The notes under the pieces were generated by a model. It ran no database searches and had not been told where the DNA came from. It saw only the letters and a program-made list of their open reading frames with translations. Shown here piece by piece: positions 27,468 to 37,126 of a stretch of DNA of 64,000 bases (position 1 is the first letter of the stretch; each line of letters begins with the position of its first letter). Source of the DNA: Flavobacteriales bacterium (GTDB taxonomy: Bacteria; Bacteroidota; Bacteroidia; NS11-12g; UBA955); contig CANFLS010000008.1 of assembly GCA_947447955.1 (NCBI GenBank), positions 1 to 64,000 of the forward strand. The letters run 5' to 3'. The position numbers were made by a program, and so were the translations under genes.

Positions 27468-28238
27468 GTGAAAAAAATCATCCCATTTGCCATTCTTTGT
27501 GTTGTTCTGCTTTTTAGCGGCTTCTCTTTTATTGGCCCACAAAAATCATCCCTTCCTCTAGAATGCCCTGCCCTTTTAGTAGGAGAAACCCCAACCAAGC
27601 ATATTGGGTATATCACTTCTTATAACCACCAACACGAACAATCAAATTGGGTAGCCTATACCCTCTCCCCTCAAAAATTAATGGGAGTTGTTGAACGAAG
27701 CAATAAGTTTTCACCCGACCCACTCATTGCTCCAGAAACTGCCAATACCCACGATTATACCAAATCGGGATTTGACAGAGGACATTTGGCTCCCGCTGCC
27801 GATATGAAATATTCCGAAACCGCAATGAAAGAATGTTTTTACATGAGTAATATTTCTCCCCAAGCACCCAAATTCAATCGTGGAATTTGGAAAAAACTTG
27901 AAGAAAAAGTAAGAGACTGGGCCAGTCAAACCTCACAAATATTTATTGTTACAGGTCCAATACTAAACAATCGCCTGGTAAATAAAATAGGCAGAGAACA
28001 TCAAATTTCAGTTCCTGAGTATTTTTTCAAAGCCGTTGTTGATACCTCCAAGTCTGGAAATGGCATTGCCTTTCTCATGAAAAACCAAGGAAGCCAACTT
28101 CCCTTAAAATCATTTGTAATTACCATCGACAGTTTGGAACACCTCACCGGCCGTAATTTCTATTCCCAAATCCCTCAAAAGAAACAAGAAAAAATAGAAA
28201 AAACTGTGCACTTTGAGCACTGGGATTTAAACGATTAA
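27468..28238 (+). CDS. Secreted DNA/RNA non-specific endonuclease (NUC1 family)
   Basis: A 256-residue nuclease with an N-terminal export signal (about residues 1-22, CVVLLFSGFSF). The beta-beta-alpha metal motif is present: FDRGHLAPAADM with catalytic H106, N128 in FYMSNISPQ and N137 in KFNRGIW. Family members cut DNA and RNA without strong specificity and are usually extracellular or periplasmic, so a scavenging role is likely. The start is a GTG. Its stop overlaps that of the convergent downstream gene as TTAA. Confidence 0.92.
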   Translation: MKKIIPFAILCVVLLFSGFSFIGPQKSSLPLECPALLVGETPTKHIGYITSYNHQHEQSNWVAYTLSPQKLMGVVERSNKFSPDPLIAPETANTHDYTKSGFDRGHLAPAADMKYSETAMKECFYMSNISPQAPKFNRGIWKKLEEKVRDWASQTSQIFIVTGPILNNRLVNKIGREHQISVPEYFFKAVVDTSKSGNGIAFLMKNQGSQLPLKSFVITIDSLEHLTGRNFYSQIPQKKQEKIEKTVHFEHWDLND

Positions 28239-28834
28239 TCGTTTTCGTAATACCGAAAATCGTTGTTCCAATAAGCCCTTCCGTTTACCCACCACAATTC
28301 GTATTGTAAAATAAATTTAAATTTGCGCTTGATAATTTCCACCTCGTAACGGGTAACATTAAAGGCATTTCCTTTGCTTTTGTAAACCACCGGTGGCCAA
28401 GAAATTAACGCAGGAAGTCCGTTGGTGGTATCCTTCTTTTTTAAATTCAACGTATGCTCCTTTAAGTACTTGCGAAATTTCAACACCCCTTTTTGAACCC
28501 GGTATTTGTATTGCACATACTGCGCATGAACCATCACCAAAGGAGTTAATGTATCAACCCTTCTCACCTGAGCAACGAATGAATCTTCAGATAAAAATCC
28601 ATAATTCATGGTCAGTTTGGGACTGATTAAATAGTGCACCAAGGTATCCAATGCTTCGCGCTCAGATGCAAATCCATTTTGTTGAGGAATTGCGTTAGAA
28701 TCGGTAGCGGCATACTGCAATTGCCCAATAAATATTATCTTCGAACGGTGGTTTTGCGAGATTGCAGAAAGCTGGTTGATTGTGATCAACACGCCAACAA
28801 GAAACAATCCAATGCCAAACCGTAATTTCAACAT
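28235..28834 (-). CDS. Secreted protein of unknown function
   Basis: A 199-residue protein with an N-terminal hydrophobic segment, MLKLRFGIGLFLVGVLITIN, likely a signal peptide. The rest is soluble, rich in Lys and Tyr, with segments FASEREALDTLVHYLISPKLT and LPALISWPPVVYKSKGN. I do not recognise the family. The frame is open a further 62 codons upstream, but that extension is antisense to the start of the YyaL-like gene and is Cys- and Trp-rich nonsense-like sequence, so the start at 28834 is chosen. It is divergent from the YyaL-like gene with only 20 nt between starts. Confidence 0.65.
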   Translation of the reverse strand: MLKLRFGIGLFLVGVLITINQLSAISQNHRSKIIFIGQLQYAATDSNAIPQQNGFASEREALDTLVHYLISPKLTMNYGFLSEDSFVAQVRRVDTLTPLVMVHAQYVQYKYRVQKGVLKFRKYLKEHTLNLKKKDTTNGLPALISWPPVVYKSKGNAFNVTRYEVEIIKRKFKFILQYELWWVNGRAYWNNDFRYYEND

Positions 28835-28854
28835 AATACAAAATAACATCAATT

Positions 28855-30897
28855 GTGAAACATTCCAACAATGCACCCAATAAATTAATTCACAGCAAAA
28901 GTCCTTACCTCTTGCAACATGCCTACAACCCTGTTGAATGGCAATCTTGGAGCGAGGAAGCTTGGACCGAAGCAAAAACCAAAAACAAATTGGTGTTGGT
29001 GAGCATTGGCTACAGTGCATGCCATTGGTGCCATGTAATGGAACACGAAAGTTTTGAAGATTACCAAACCGCCGAAATGATGAATTTGGCCTTGGTTAAT
29101 ATCAAAGTTGACCGCGAAGAACGCCCCGATGTAGACATGGTTTATATGGATGCTTGTCAACTCATGACAGGCCGAGGCGGCTGGCCTCTCAACGTCATTT
29201 GCTTGCCCGATGGCCGTCCTGTTTATGCCGGAACATATTTCCCTATGGCGCAATGGCAACAAATTGTGATGGAACTCAGTACCCAATTCCAATCAGATCC
29301 TGCAAAATTTGAAGATTACGCGTCGAAATTATTTGAAGATCTTCAAAAATTGAATGCAGCCCTACCGAGTAAAGATTTGCAGTTTTCGCGAAAAAATATC
29401 TACGATTTTTTTGAACTTTACGCAAAAGACATCGATTGGCAAGAAGGTGGACTCAACCGGTCTCCTAAGTTCATGTTGCCAAATCAGTATGAATATGTGC
29501 TCGATTATTTTTTAATTTCTGAAGATACCCAAGCCAAAGAATTCTTGCATTTGTCGCTGCTAAAAATGTTCAATGGGGGCATTTACGACACCCTCAGAGG
29601 CGGTTTTTACCGTTATAGCACCGATAAAAAATGGTTTGCTCCGCATTTTGAAAAAATGCTGTACGACAATGCCCAACTGATTTCTCTGTATGCAAGGGCA
29701 AATAGTTGGAGCAATGCCTCTGTTTACAGAGATGTGGCCATGGAGTCAATTGCATTCTGCAACAGAGAACTCAAAGCACCCAATGGGGCTTATTATGCCG
29801 CTTTGGATGCAGATAGCGAAGGTATTGAGGGACGTTTTTATGTGTTTACCAAAGCCGAACTTTTGCGAGTGCTGTCACCTGAAGAATTCGAATTTGCTGA
29901 AAATTTATACGGCATTACCGAGTCTGGAAATTGGGAACACGGGCTAAACATTCTGCATACCCAATTGGCGCCTTTGCAAATGATTGAAAAATTGAACTTA
30001 AGTAGCCATCACTATCTTGCCCTAATGGAATCAATGAAACAAAAATTGTTTCAATTGCAAGAAAAAAGAGAGCGACCAGGGTTGGATGATAAAATTATTT
30101 TAAGCTGGAATGGGTTGATGCTCAAAGCGCTTTCGGTGGCTGCCTTGCATCTGAAAGACAATGATATTCTACAACAAGCCATTGCTCTAGAAAATGTGCT
30201 TTGGAATACTTTTTACAACGAATCAACCCAAAAGTTAATGCGCATTCACGCGAAGGGAGAAACCTATATTGATGCGTTTTTAGAAGATTATGCGTGTTTT
30301 ATTGAGGGACAAATTGAGTTGTACCAAAGTTCGGGCAACGAAATCTACATTGAACGCGCAAAAATATTGACCAACAAGGCATTGGAATTGTTTTACAACG
30401 CGGATACCCAACAACTTTATTTTGCCTCGAACGCGGGAGAGCAATTGATTATCAATAAATCTGACAACACCGACGACGTTATTTCCAGTCCGAATAGCAT
30501 TTTCGCGCATTGCTTACAGGCATTGTCGGTGCACGATTTCAATACTACTTATGCCGAAATTGCCAAGGGTTTATTGTCGCAAAGCATGAATCAGTTAGAG
30601 AAATATCCTGCTTGGAATTCCAATTGGATCCGTTTGTACATGGAAAATGCAATTGGACAAATTACAGTTGCCTTGTCTGATCATTTTGGGGATGCCGATA
30701 TTTTCAAATTCAAATCGGGATTACCGTCATGGGTGCATGTGGGCAAGATCAATGCGAAGAGTGCAATTTCATGGCTTCAGCATACTGGCTCTAGCGAACC
30801 TTCAATTTACATCTGTGCTGGCAATCAATGTTTCGAAGCGGTTCACACCCTAGAACACGCCTTCGAAATCATTGAGGAAGTTGTATCGATGGGTTAG
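28855..30897 (+). CDS. YyaL/SPATA20-like thioredoxin-domain protein
   Basis: A 680-residue protein of the DUF255 / YyaL family. An N-terminal thioredoxin-like domain carries SACHWCHVM (C56, C59) after the hallmark [21 protein letters not shown] region; the remainder is an alpha/alpha-toroid related to glycoside hydrolase and epimerase folds, with [21 protein letters not shown] and [17 protein letters not shown]. Function is unknown in bacteria; a redox or carbohydrate role is speculative. The start is GTG at 28855. It contains two copies of the TTGAGGGAC motif, 477 nt apart. Confidence 0.9.
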   Translation: MKHSNNAPNKLIHSKSPYLLQHAYNPVEWQSWSEEAWTEAKTKNKLVLVSIGYSACHWCHVMEHESFEDYQTAEMMNLALVNIKVDREERPDVDMVYMDACQLMTGRGGWPLNVICLPDGRPVYAGTYFPMAQWQQIVMELSTQFQSDPAKFEDYASKLFEDLQKLNAALPSKDLQFSRKNIYDFFELYAKDIDWQEGGLNRSPKFMLPNQYEYVLDYFLISEDTQAKEFLHLSLLKMFNGGIYDTLRGGFYRYSTDKKWFAPHFEKMLYDNAQLISLYARANSWSNASVYRDVAMESIAFCNRELKAPNGAYYAALDADSEGIEGRFYVFTKAELLRVLSPEEFEFAENLYGITESGNWEHGLNILHTQLAPLQMIEKLNLSSHHYLALMESMKQKLFQLQEKRERPGLDDKIILSWNGLMLKALSVAALHLKDNDILQQAIALENVLWNTFYNESTQKLMRIHAKGETYIDAFLEDYACFIEGQIELYQSSGNEIYIERAKILTNKALELFYNADTQQLYFASNAGEQLIINKSDNTDDVISSPNSIFAHCLQALSVHDFNTTYAEIAKGLLSQSMNQLEKYPAWNSNWIRLYMENAIGQITVALSDHFGDADIFKFKSGLPSWVHVGKINAKSAISWLQHTGSSEPSIYICAGNQCFEAVHTLEHAFEIIEEVVSMG

Positions 30898-30966
30898 TTC
30901 AATACAATTCTGGCTTTGAAAGCTGGATTTGGTGAAATTTCTGTTTTGTTTTCTATGGATACACAA

Positions 30967-30995
30967 AAAAAAGAGGAACCTCTCGGTTCCTCTTT
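30967..30995 (+). terminator. Bidirectional intrinsic terminator
   Basis: AAAAGAGGAACC, loop TCTC, GGTTCCTCTTTTT. Flanking A and T tracts serve the convergent YyaL-like and pntB genes. Confidence 0.9.
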
Positions 30996-31018
30996 TTGAT
31001 TATTAGATAAATTCTTAA

Positions 31019-32476
31019 TTACAAAGCTTTTACTTCGTTCACAAGTTTTTGTAAACTGTCTTTTGCATCGCCAAAAAGCATTCCGCACTTAGGATCGAAG
31101 AACAATGCGTTTTCAATACCGGCATAACCAGATTTCATTGAACGCTTCAATACCACAATTTGCTTAGCTTGATCTACATCCAAAATAGGCATTCCATAAA
31201 TTGGAGATGTAGGATCGGTTTTAGCAGCTGGATTCACAACGTCGTTTGCGCCTACTACCAACACTACATCGGTGGTTGGGAACTCAGAGTTGATGTGCTC
31301 CATTTCAATTAACTTATCGTATTCTACATTACTTTCAGCCAACAATACGTTCATGTGACCAGGCATACGACCCGCAACAGGGTGAATGGCATATTTCACA
31401 TCAACACCTTCTTCTGTCAATATGTTTTCTAACTCATGGCAAACGTGTTGTGCTTGCGCAACCGCCAAACCATAACCAGGAACAATAATTACTTTAGATG
31501 CATATTTCATCATAACAGCAACGTCGGTAGCCTGAACTTCTCTAACATTACCAGAAACAGCAGCACCACCAGATGATGAATTAGAACCCGCCATACCAAT
31601 CAATACATTGGTTAAAGAACGGTTCATTGCTTTACACATAACCACTGTTAAAATGGTACCCGCAGAACCTACCAATACACCACCCATCAACATTACGTTG
31701 TTGTCGTACAAGAAACCACCACAAGCTGCAGCAACCCCTGTAAACGAGTTCAACAAAGAAATAACAACAGGCATGTCGGCACCGCCAATTGGAAATACGA
31801 ACAATAATCCGTATATTATAGCTAAGCCCATGGTAACATAGAACCAAACATTTGTACCTGCTTCTAAGGTATTGACATGATGATAATTCATGTAAGCAGC
31901 AGCCATAATGGCAATCAATACAATGGCATTGATAAATTGTTGACCCGCAAAACGGAAATCGCCAATTTTACCATTCAATTTACCCCAAGCGATGATACTT
32001 CCCACAAAAGAAATGGTACCAATAATTAAGCCCGCAATAATTGGCAAGTAATGTGACATTGGAACAATGGTAAATCCTTCAGGAAGACCGAAGTTAGCTA
32101 CCATTTCAGCCACATTGCTTTCAATAATCTCGTGTTCAATGTTACGCCATTCAATGATAGAGATCAAAGCCGCAGCCAAACCTCCCATACCATTAAAAAT
32201 AGACACCATTTCAGGCATGGCGGTCATTTGTACGCGTTTTGCCATAAGTGTTCCCACGACAGTACCCAACAAAATGGCAGCCAAAATATACCCAATGTTT
32301 CCAATTACTTGGAAACCAGTTTTACTCAAAAATAACGTTGCAAAAACCGCAACAGCCATACCAAAAGCAGCAATCAAGTTTCCTTTTCTAGCGCTGTCTG
32401 GTTGACCCATTAATTTTAGTCCAATGATAAATCCAAAAGAACCAATTAAGTAACAAATTTCTAATAAGTGTTGCAT
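31019..32476 (-). CDS. pntB: NAD(P) transhydrogenase subunit beta
   Basis: PntB is the membrane and NADP(H)-binding subunit of proton-translocating transhydrogenase, which uses the proton gradient to make NADPH from NADH. The 485-residue protein has about nine transmembrane helices (~1-270) and the cytoplasmic NADP domain with GYGLAVAQAQH, HPVAGRMPGHMNVLLAE and VLVVGANDVVNPAA. It is third in the pntAa-pntAb-pntB operon, 2 nt after pntAb. The family is complete. Confidence 0.97.
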   Translation of the reverse strand: MQHLLEICYLIGSFGFIIGLKLMGQPDSARKGNLIAAFGMAVAVFATLFLSKTGFQVIGNIGYILAAILLGTVVGTLMAKRVQMTAMPEMVSIFNGMGGLAAALISIIEWRNIEHEIIESNVAEMVANFGLPEGFTIVPMSHYLPIIAGLIIGTISFVGSIIAWGKLNGKIGDFRFAGQQFINAIVLIAIMAAAYMNYHHVNTLEAGTNVWFYVTMGLAIIYGLLFVFPIGGADMPVVISLLNSFTGVAAACGGFLYDNNVMLMGGVLVGSAGTILTVVMCKAMNRSLTNVLIGMAGSNSSSGGAAVSGNVREVQATDVAVMMKYASKVIIVPGYGLAVAQAQHVCHELENILTEEGVDVKYAIHPVAGRMPGHMNVLLAESNVEYDKLIEMEHINSEFPTTDVVLVVGANDVVNPAAKTDPTSPIYGMPILDVDQAKQIVVLKRSMKSGYAGIENALFFDPKCGMLFGDAKDSLQKLVNEVKAL

Positions 32477-32478
32477 GA

Positions 32479-32802
32479 TTATTTATTACCTCCTTTTGGT
32501 TTTTTCTTAAACATTTCCAACATACGGTCGGTAACTACAAATCCACCAATCACGTTTAACGTTCCTACAAATACCCCAACAAATCCAACAACAATTGAAA
32601 AATAGTCGGTAGCTTCTGCTTTCCCTAAAACGATGATGGCTCCAATTAACACAACTCCGTGAATGGCATTGGCACCGCTCATCAAAGGCGTATGCAATAC
32701 ACTTGGCACGTGAGAAATCAATTCAATACCCACAAAAATCATCAAACCAATAAGGTAGATGTAAGTGATATTATTTCCTATAAAGCTTAAAATTTGTTCC
32801 AT
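32479..32802 (-). CDS. pntAb: NAD(P) transhydrogenase subunit alpha, membrane part
   Basis: A 107-residue protein with three transmembrane helices (IYLIGLMIFVGIELIS, IHGVVLIGAIIVLG, FSIVVGFVGVFVGTLNVIGG) corresponding to the C-terminal membrane domain of E. coli PntA. In many bacteria PntA is split in two, as here. It lies between pntAa and pntB with 2-nt gaps on each side, so all three are translated from one message. Confidence 0.95.
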   Translation of the reverse strand: MEQILSFIGNNITYIYLIGLMIFVGIELISHVPSVLHTPLMSGANAIHGVVLIGAIIVLGKAEATDYFSIVVGFVGVFVGTLNVIGGFVVTDRMLEMFKKKPKGGNK

Positions 32803-32804
32803 AA

Positions 32805-33908
32805 TTAATTCGATGTTAATAATATAGTACCTTCATGGGCAACCAAACAACCTTGAACAATTTCGTCGTTCATGTCAAAGGCAACGTCGCCTTTTGGTGC
32901 CATTAATTTCAATAGTTCCCAGATATTTCTTGCAAACAATTCACTTGCATTGGCCGATAAAGCCGATGGCAAATTCACTGAACCAACAATTTTCACACCG
33001 TTTACATCAATAATTTCACCGGTTTTGGTTTGGGTACAGTTACCACCTTGTTCGGCAGCCATATCAATTAAAACAGATCCAGTTTTCATGAGGGACAATT
33101 GTTCGTCGTCGATCAATACAGGAGCTTTTCTACCAGGAACAAGCGCGGTGGTGATAACCAAGTCGGCTTGCGCCAAAGACTTGTTCACGGCATCGCGTTG
33201 TGCTTTGCGGTATTCTTCAGAAGCTTCTTTTGCGTAACCGCCTTCAGAACCAACTTCTACCCCTTTTACTTCGATAAATTTTCCGCCCAAACTTTGAACC
33301 TGTTCTTTTGTTTCAGGACGAACGTCTGTTGCTTCAACTACAGCACCCAAACGTTTTGCAGTTGCAATGGCTTGTAAACCAGCAACCCCAACTCCAAAGA
33401 TCAACACTTTTGAAGGGGTAACGGTTCCGGCCGCTGTCATCAGCATTGGGAAGATTTTATCTAAGTGGTATGCCCCTTCAATAACCGCCCTATATCCTGC
33501 CAAATTTGCTTGAGAACTCAAAATATCCATACTTTGAGCACGAGAAATTCTAGGAATGGCGTCTAATGAAATTGCAGAAATATTCTTTTTGTTAAGCGCA
33601 TCAATAACATCGGCATTGGTGCGGTAGTACAAAGAAGAAATCCAAATTTTGCCTGCTGGCAATTCATTGATTTTTTCTGTTGTTGGAACGTTAATTTGAA
33701 CAAAAACATCGGCAGAAAGTAAATCAGCAGCTGATTTTACCGTTGCTCCGGTTTGTTCATACATTTCGTTGGTGAAGTGGGCACTTTTACCGGCGTCTTT
33801 TTCGACCCAAACTTCAAAGCCCATTTTTTGAAGACTGGTACAAACTTGTGGGCTTATTGCAACCCTGTTTTCTCCTGGCCTTGATTCTTTAAATACAGCG
33901 ATTTTCAC
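32805..33908 (-). CDS. pntAa: NAD(P) transhydrogenase subunit alpha, NAD-binding part
   Basis: The 367-residue cytosolic NAD(H)-binding domain I of the transhydrogenase, related to alanine dehydrogenase. It begins MKIAVFKESRPGENRVAISP and has the catalytic RISRAQSMDILSSQ region, the Rossmann motif GVGVAGLQAIATAKRLGA and DVRPETKEQVQS. Translation starts at a GTG; a -7-like TATATTCG lies 28 nt upstream. It is the first gene of the pnt operon. Confidence 0.97.
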   Translation of the reverse strand: MKIAVFKESRPGENRVAISPQVCTSLQKMGFEVWVEKDAGKSAHFTNEMYEQTGATVKSAADLLSADVFVQINVPTTEKINELPAGKIWISSLYYRTNADVIDALNKKNISAISLDAIPRISRAQSMDILSSQANLAGYRAVIEGAYHLDKIFPMLMTAAGTVTPSKVLIFGVGVAGLQAIATAKRLGAVVEATDVRPETKEQVQSLGGKFIEVKGVEVGSEGGYAKEASEEYRKAQRDAVNKSLAQADLVITTALVPGRKAPVLIDDEQLSLMKTGSVLIDMAAEQGGNCTQTKTGEIIDVNGVKIVGSVNLPSALSANASELFARNIWELLKLMAPKGDVAFDMNDEIVQGCLVAHEGTILLTSN

Positions 33909-33936
33909 TTGGCACTAATCATTAATTGATTTGATG

Positions 33937-33944
33937 CGAATATA
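33937..33944 (-). promoter_or_regulatory. -7-like promoter element of the pnt operon
   Basis: TATATTCG on the minus strand, one base from TAnnTTTG and identical to the lpdA element, 28 nt before the pntAa GTG. Confidence 0.45.
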
Positions 33945-34002
33945 ATGAAAACCAATTAGGAATCCATAAAACGAGGCAAATAATACGCTGTAAACTGAAA
34001 CT

Positions 34003-35343
34003 TTATTGCTGTTTTACAATGCGATAAACCGAATTGTTCAACTCTACAAAATAAACACCATCAGGCAATGAGGCAATATCAATCTGCAATATGTTATTGT
34101 TTACAACATAAGAGAACTGCTTTTTAGATATCACTTTACCCAAAACATCCACGATTTGAATATTTTCAACGCTAGCATATCCCTCAAAAAACACCTTGCC
34201 TTTGGCAGGGTTCGGATAAATTTTTACACTTTTCACAATGGTTTTGTTGCCAACGCCCCATCCAATAAAAATCATATCGTTGATGGTTGTATCGCCAGAC
34301 AAAGGACCAGATGTAGCCTTCAAATTCACGGTATACAAACCGCCATTCGAAAACACAACACTTGGATTTGCACTTGCTGCAGAAGAACCTTTTACGTATC
34401 GAACTCCAGCAGAAGGAGTAATTTTCCATGCATTGGTAAATGCAAAAGGCTGAGTCAAATTGGTAAAATTAAATGTATCGGTGTTAACAGTTCCAGTATC
34501 GCGATCAACTGAAAAGTCAACAGCCAATCCGTTATTTCCACCTGGGGTAGACAAATATTTATCTCTATAATTAATTACGGTTGGGGTAAAGACGCCTTTT
34601 GCAGATAGTGTTCCCACAACTTCAAGAACTGGGATTTTTTCTGAGGTAGCCAAAAACTTGTAGCTCACTTGTTTTCTTGCAATTGGAAATTTGGTAAACT
34701 GCGAAACCAAGGTGTCAACTTCATCAACAAAAGTCATTACACGAATTACGTCTGAATACGTTTTGTAGGGCGTTTTGATGCTTCCCCAAGCGTCAACCAC
34801 GTTTGTGCGTTTGCCTGCTTGAACAAATGAAAACAACGTTTGACCTGGTATTGAAAACACGAAGCGGAACGTTGATACGTCGCTATCGTTGTATTGCAAA
34901 GGGAATTGGTATATTTCGTCTTCGTCGGTATACTTCGAAGCCAATGGAATACCCGAGTATGAATAGCCCAATCCTTCAGTTTTAAATACAGTAGAAGATT
35001 TGCTATAGAATGAATAAATATTTTTGAATACGAAAGGACCACCACCCAAACTATCTGCAGTTTTTTGTCCTATTTGGCCAAAGAAATAAAACGCATAAGG
35101 CGTTTTGTTGGCACTTTTGTATTCATACAAACCTTGTCCATTTGATGTAAGCGTTGAAAAATCCCAACTTTGGCTGCCACCTCGGACCATCCAAGCGGTT
35201 CCAATATTTGCGGGAGAAGCGGTAGAGTATCTTAAGGTATCACCTGCTGAAGGCATTGATGAAGAAGTAATTGTAATTTGTGCGTTCAAAAAGCCAAAAC
35301 TTATTGAATAAATTACAATGATTGCTCTTACTAATTTTCTCAT
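34003..35343 (-). CDS. Secreted T9SS substrate with PKD-like domain
   Basis: A 446-residue exported protein. Signal peptide ~1-21 (GFLNAQ). Residues ~25-270 are a strand-rich domain with no recognised family. Residues ~275-360 look like a PKD or Ig-like fold (VDFSVDRDTGTVNTDTFNFTN, GGLYTVNLKATSG). The C-terminus (~370-446) is a type A T9SS sorting domain: VKIYPNPAKGKVFFEG, IVDVLGKVISKK and DGVYFVEL. It is probably released or anchored at the cell surface. No neighbour suggests its role. Confidence 0.82.
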   Translation of the reverse strand: MRKLVRAIIVIYSISFGFLNAQITITSSSMPSAGDTLRYSTASPANIGTAWMVRGGSQSWDFSTLTSNGQGLYEYKSANKTPYAFYFFGQIGQKTADSLGGGPFVFKNIYSFYSKSSTVFKTEGLGYSYSGIPLASKYTDEDEIYQFPLQYNDSDVSTFRFVFSIPGQTLFSFVQAGKRTNVVDAWGSIKTPYKTYSDVIRVMTFVDEVDTLVSQFTKFPIARKQVSYKFLATSEKIPVLEVVGTLSAKGVFTPTVINYRDKYLSTPGGNNGLAVDFSVDRDTGTVNTDTFNFTNLTQPFAFTNAWKITPSAGVRYVKGSSAASANPSVVFSNGGLYTVNLKATSGPLSGDTTINDMIFIGWGVGNKTIVKSVKIYPNPAKGKVFFEGYASVENIQIVDVLGKVISKKQFSYVVNNNILQIDIASLPDGVYFVELNNSVYRIVKQQ

Positions 35344-35418
35344 GAAAACAAATATAAGTAAAATTTTCTTGTTAATTTATTTTTCTATACCCTAAAAATT
35401 ACCGATTTTTGCAAGAAT

Positions 35419-37119
35419 ATGGAAAATAGATGGAGTGCAAAGCAAATACCCAATCAAGAAGTTGTTGCCCGTCTGTCTAAAGAAATCAATGTTTCTATCC
35501 ATATTGCCAATATTTTGGTACAACGTGGCATCGATACTTTCGAAAAAGCCAAACAATATTTCCGCCCTAGTTTGAGTGATTTGCATGATCCTTTTTTATT
35601 GAAGGACATGGATGTGGCTTATGCCCGAATCAAAGATGCGGTAACCAAACAAGAAAAAATGATGGTCTACGGCGATTACGACGTAGACGGAACCACTGCC
35701 GTTTCAATTGTTTATTCTTATTTCAAAACTTTAAATCAAAATATTGAATACTACATCCCTGACCGTTACAAAGAGGGTTATGGAATTAGTAAAATAGGCA
35801 TCGATTTTGCCGCAGAAAATAACATCCACCTCATTATTGCACTTGACTGTGGAATTCGCTCCAATGATTTAATTGATTATGCCAATTCAAAAGGTGTTGA
35901 CTTTATCATTTGCGACCACCATTTGCCAGGTGAAAAATTACCAAATGCCGCAGCAATATTGAATCCCAAAAGATTCGATTGCACCTACCCTTACAAAGAA
36001 CTTTCAGGCGCTGGAATTGGGTTTAAACTCATTCAAGGTTACTCTAAAAAAGAAGGTTTCAGCGAAGAAAAAATACTCGAATACATAGATCTTGTAGCCG
36101 TAAGTATTGCTTCCGATTTGGTTGAAATGCGCGGCGAAAATAGGGTTTTGGCATTCTTTGGATTGAAAAAACTCAATGAAAATCCTTCTATTGGTTTGCA
36201 ATCCCTTCTTGAAAGCGCTGCCGCAAAAAGCAAGTACAGCATCCAAGACATCATTTTTGGCATTGGTCCAAAAATCAACGCAGCAGGACGTGTTGCCGAT
36301 GCAAAATCGGCTGTTAAAGTACTCATTGAACAAGATTTTTCTACTGCTCGACAACTCTCTCGCATATTAAACGACAGAAACGACGAACGAAAGGAACTCG
36401 ACACCGACATTACCAAAGATGCGGTAAATATTGTTGAAAATACTCCTGGCCTCCTAGACCGCAAAAGCATTGTATTGCGCGGCGAAGATTGGCACAAAGG
36501 CGTTGTTGGAATTGTGGCAAGCCGCATGGTTGAACAGTTTTACAAACCAACCATTATATTTTCTCTCAACGACGGTATGTATACCGGCTCTGCAAGAAGC
36601 GTAAAAAACTTTGATATCCACGAAGCCATTCAATGTTGTTCAGAGTATGTTGATCAATTTGGGGGACATAAATACGCAGCAGGGTTGAGTGTGAAACTTG
36701 AAAACTTTGAGGTGTTTGCAGAAGCATTTGAAAAATATGTAGCTGCCAATATTACAGAAAGTTCGTTGACACCAGAAGTGGAATACGATTTGGAAATAGA
36801 ATTGTCTGACATCAATGAAAATATGATGAAGTTGGTTTCTCAAATGGCGCCCTTCGGCCCAGGAAACACCATGCCAATTTTCAAAACCGACAATGTAAAA
36901 GCCCAAAACACCGCTAGGGTTTTGAAAGACAAACATTTGAAACTTCAATTGTCGGGCAACACCCGACATACATTTGATGCCATTGGATTTGGTTTGGCAG
37001 AACACTACCACACTGTTTCAAATGGAAATATTTTCAACGCATGTTACAGCATTGAAGAAAACAATTACAACGGTAGAATCTCGGTTCAATTGAGATTGAG
37101 AGACATCAAACCTCTTTAA
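35419..37119 (+). CDS. recJ: Single-stranded-DNA-specific exonuclease RecJ
   Basis: RecJ digests single-stranded DNA 5' to 3' in recombination and mismatch repair. The 566-residue protein has the DHH phosphoesterase motifs GDYDVDGTT (D86, D88, D90), ALDCGIR, CDHHLPG and SGAGIGFKL, the DHHA1 motif GGHKYAAG, and an OB-like C-terminal domain (~455-566). All metal ligands are present. It stands alone, 7 nt from the convergent membrane protein gene with no terminator. Confidence 0.97.
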   Translation: MENRWSAKQIPNQEVVARLSKEINVSIHIANILVQRGIDTFEKAKQYFRPSLSDLHDPFLLKDMDVAYARIKDAVTKQEKMMVYGDYDVDGTTAVSIVYSYFKTLNQNIEYYIPDRYKEGYGISKIGIDFAAENNIHLIIALDCGIRSNDLIDYANSKGVDFIICDHHLPGEKLPNAAAILNPKRFDCTYPYKELSGAGIGFKLIQGYSKKEGFSEEKILEYIDLVAVSIASDLVEMRGENRVLAFFGLKKLNENPSIGLQSLLESAAAKSKYSIQDIIFGIGPKINAAGRVADAKSAVKVLIEQDFSTARQLSRILNDRNDERKELDTDITKDAVNIVENTPGLLDRKSIVLRGEDWHKGVVGIVASRMVEQFYKPTIIFSLNDGMYTGSARSVKNFDIHEAIQCCSEYVDQFGGHKYAAGLSVKLENFEVFAEAFEKYVAANITESSLTPEVEYDLEIELSDINENMMKLVSQMAPFGPGNTMPIFKTDNVKAQNTARVLKDKHLKLQLSGNTRHTFDAIGFGLAEHYHTVSNGNIFNACYSIEENNYNGRISVQLRLRDIKPL

Positions 37120-37126
37120 GTTCGTC

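Noticed and set aside
28835-29020. N-terminal extension of the unknown secreted protein
   Set aside because: The extension would remove the signal peptide from the N-terminus and overlap the start of the YyaL-like gene.
36039-36527. Open frame of 162 codons antisense to recJ
   Set aside because: Mirrors the conserved recJ reading frame; Ser/Phe-rich composition without domain.
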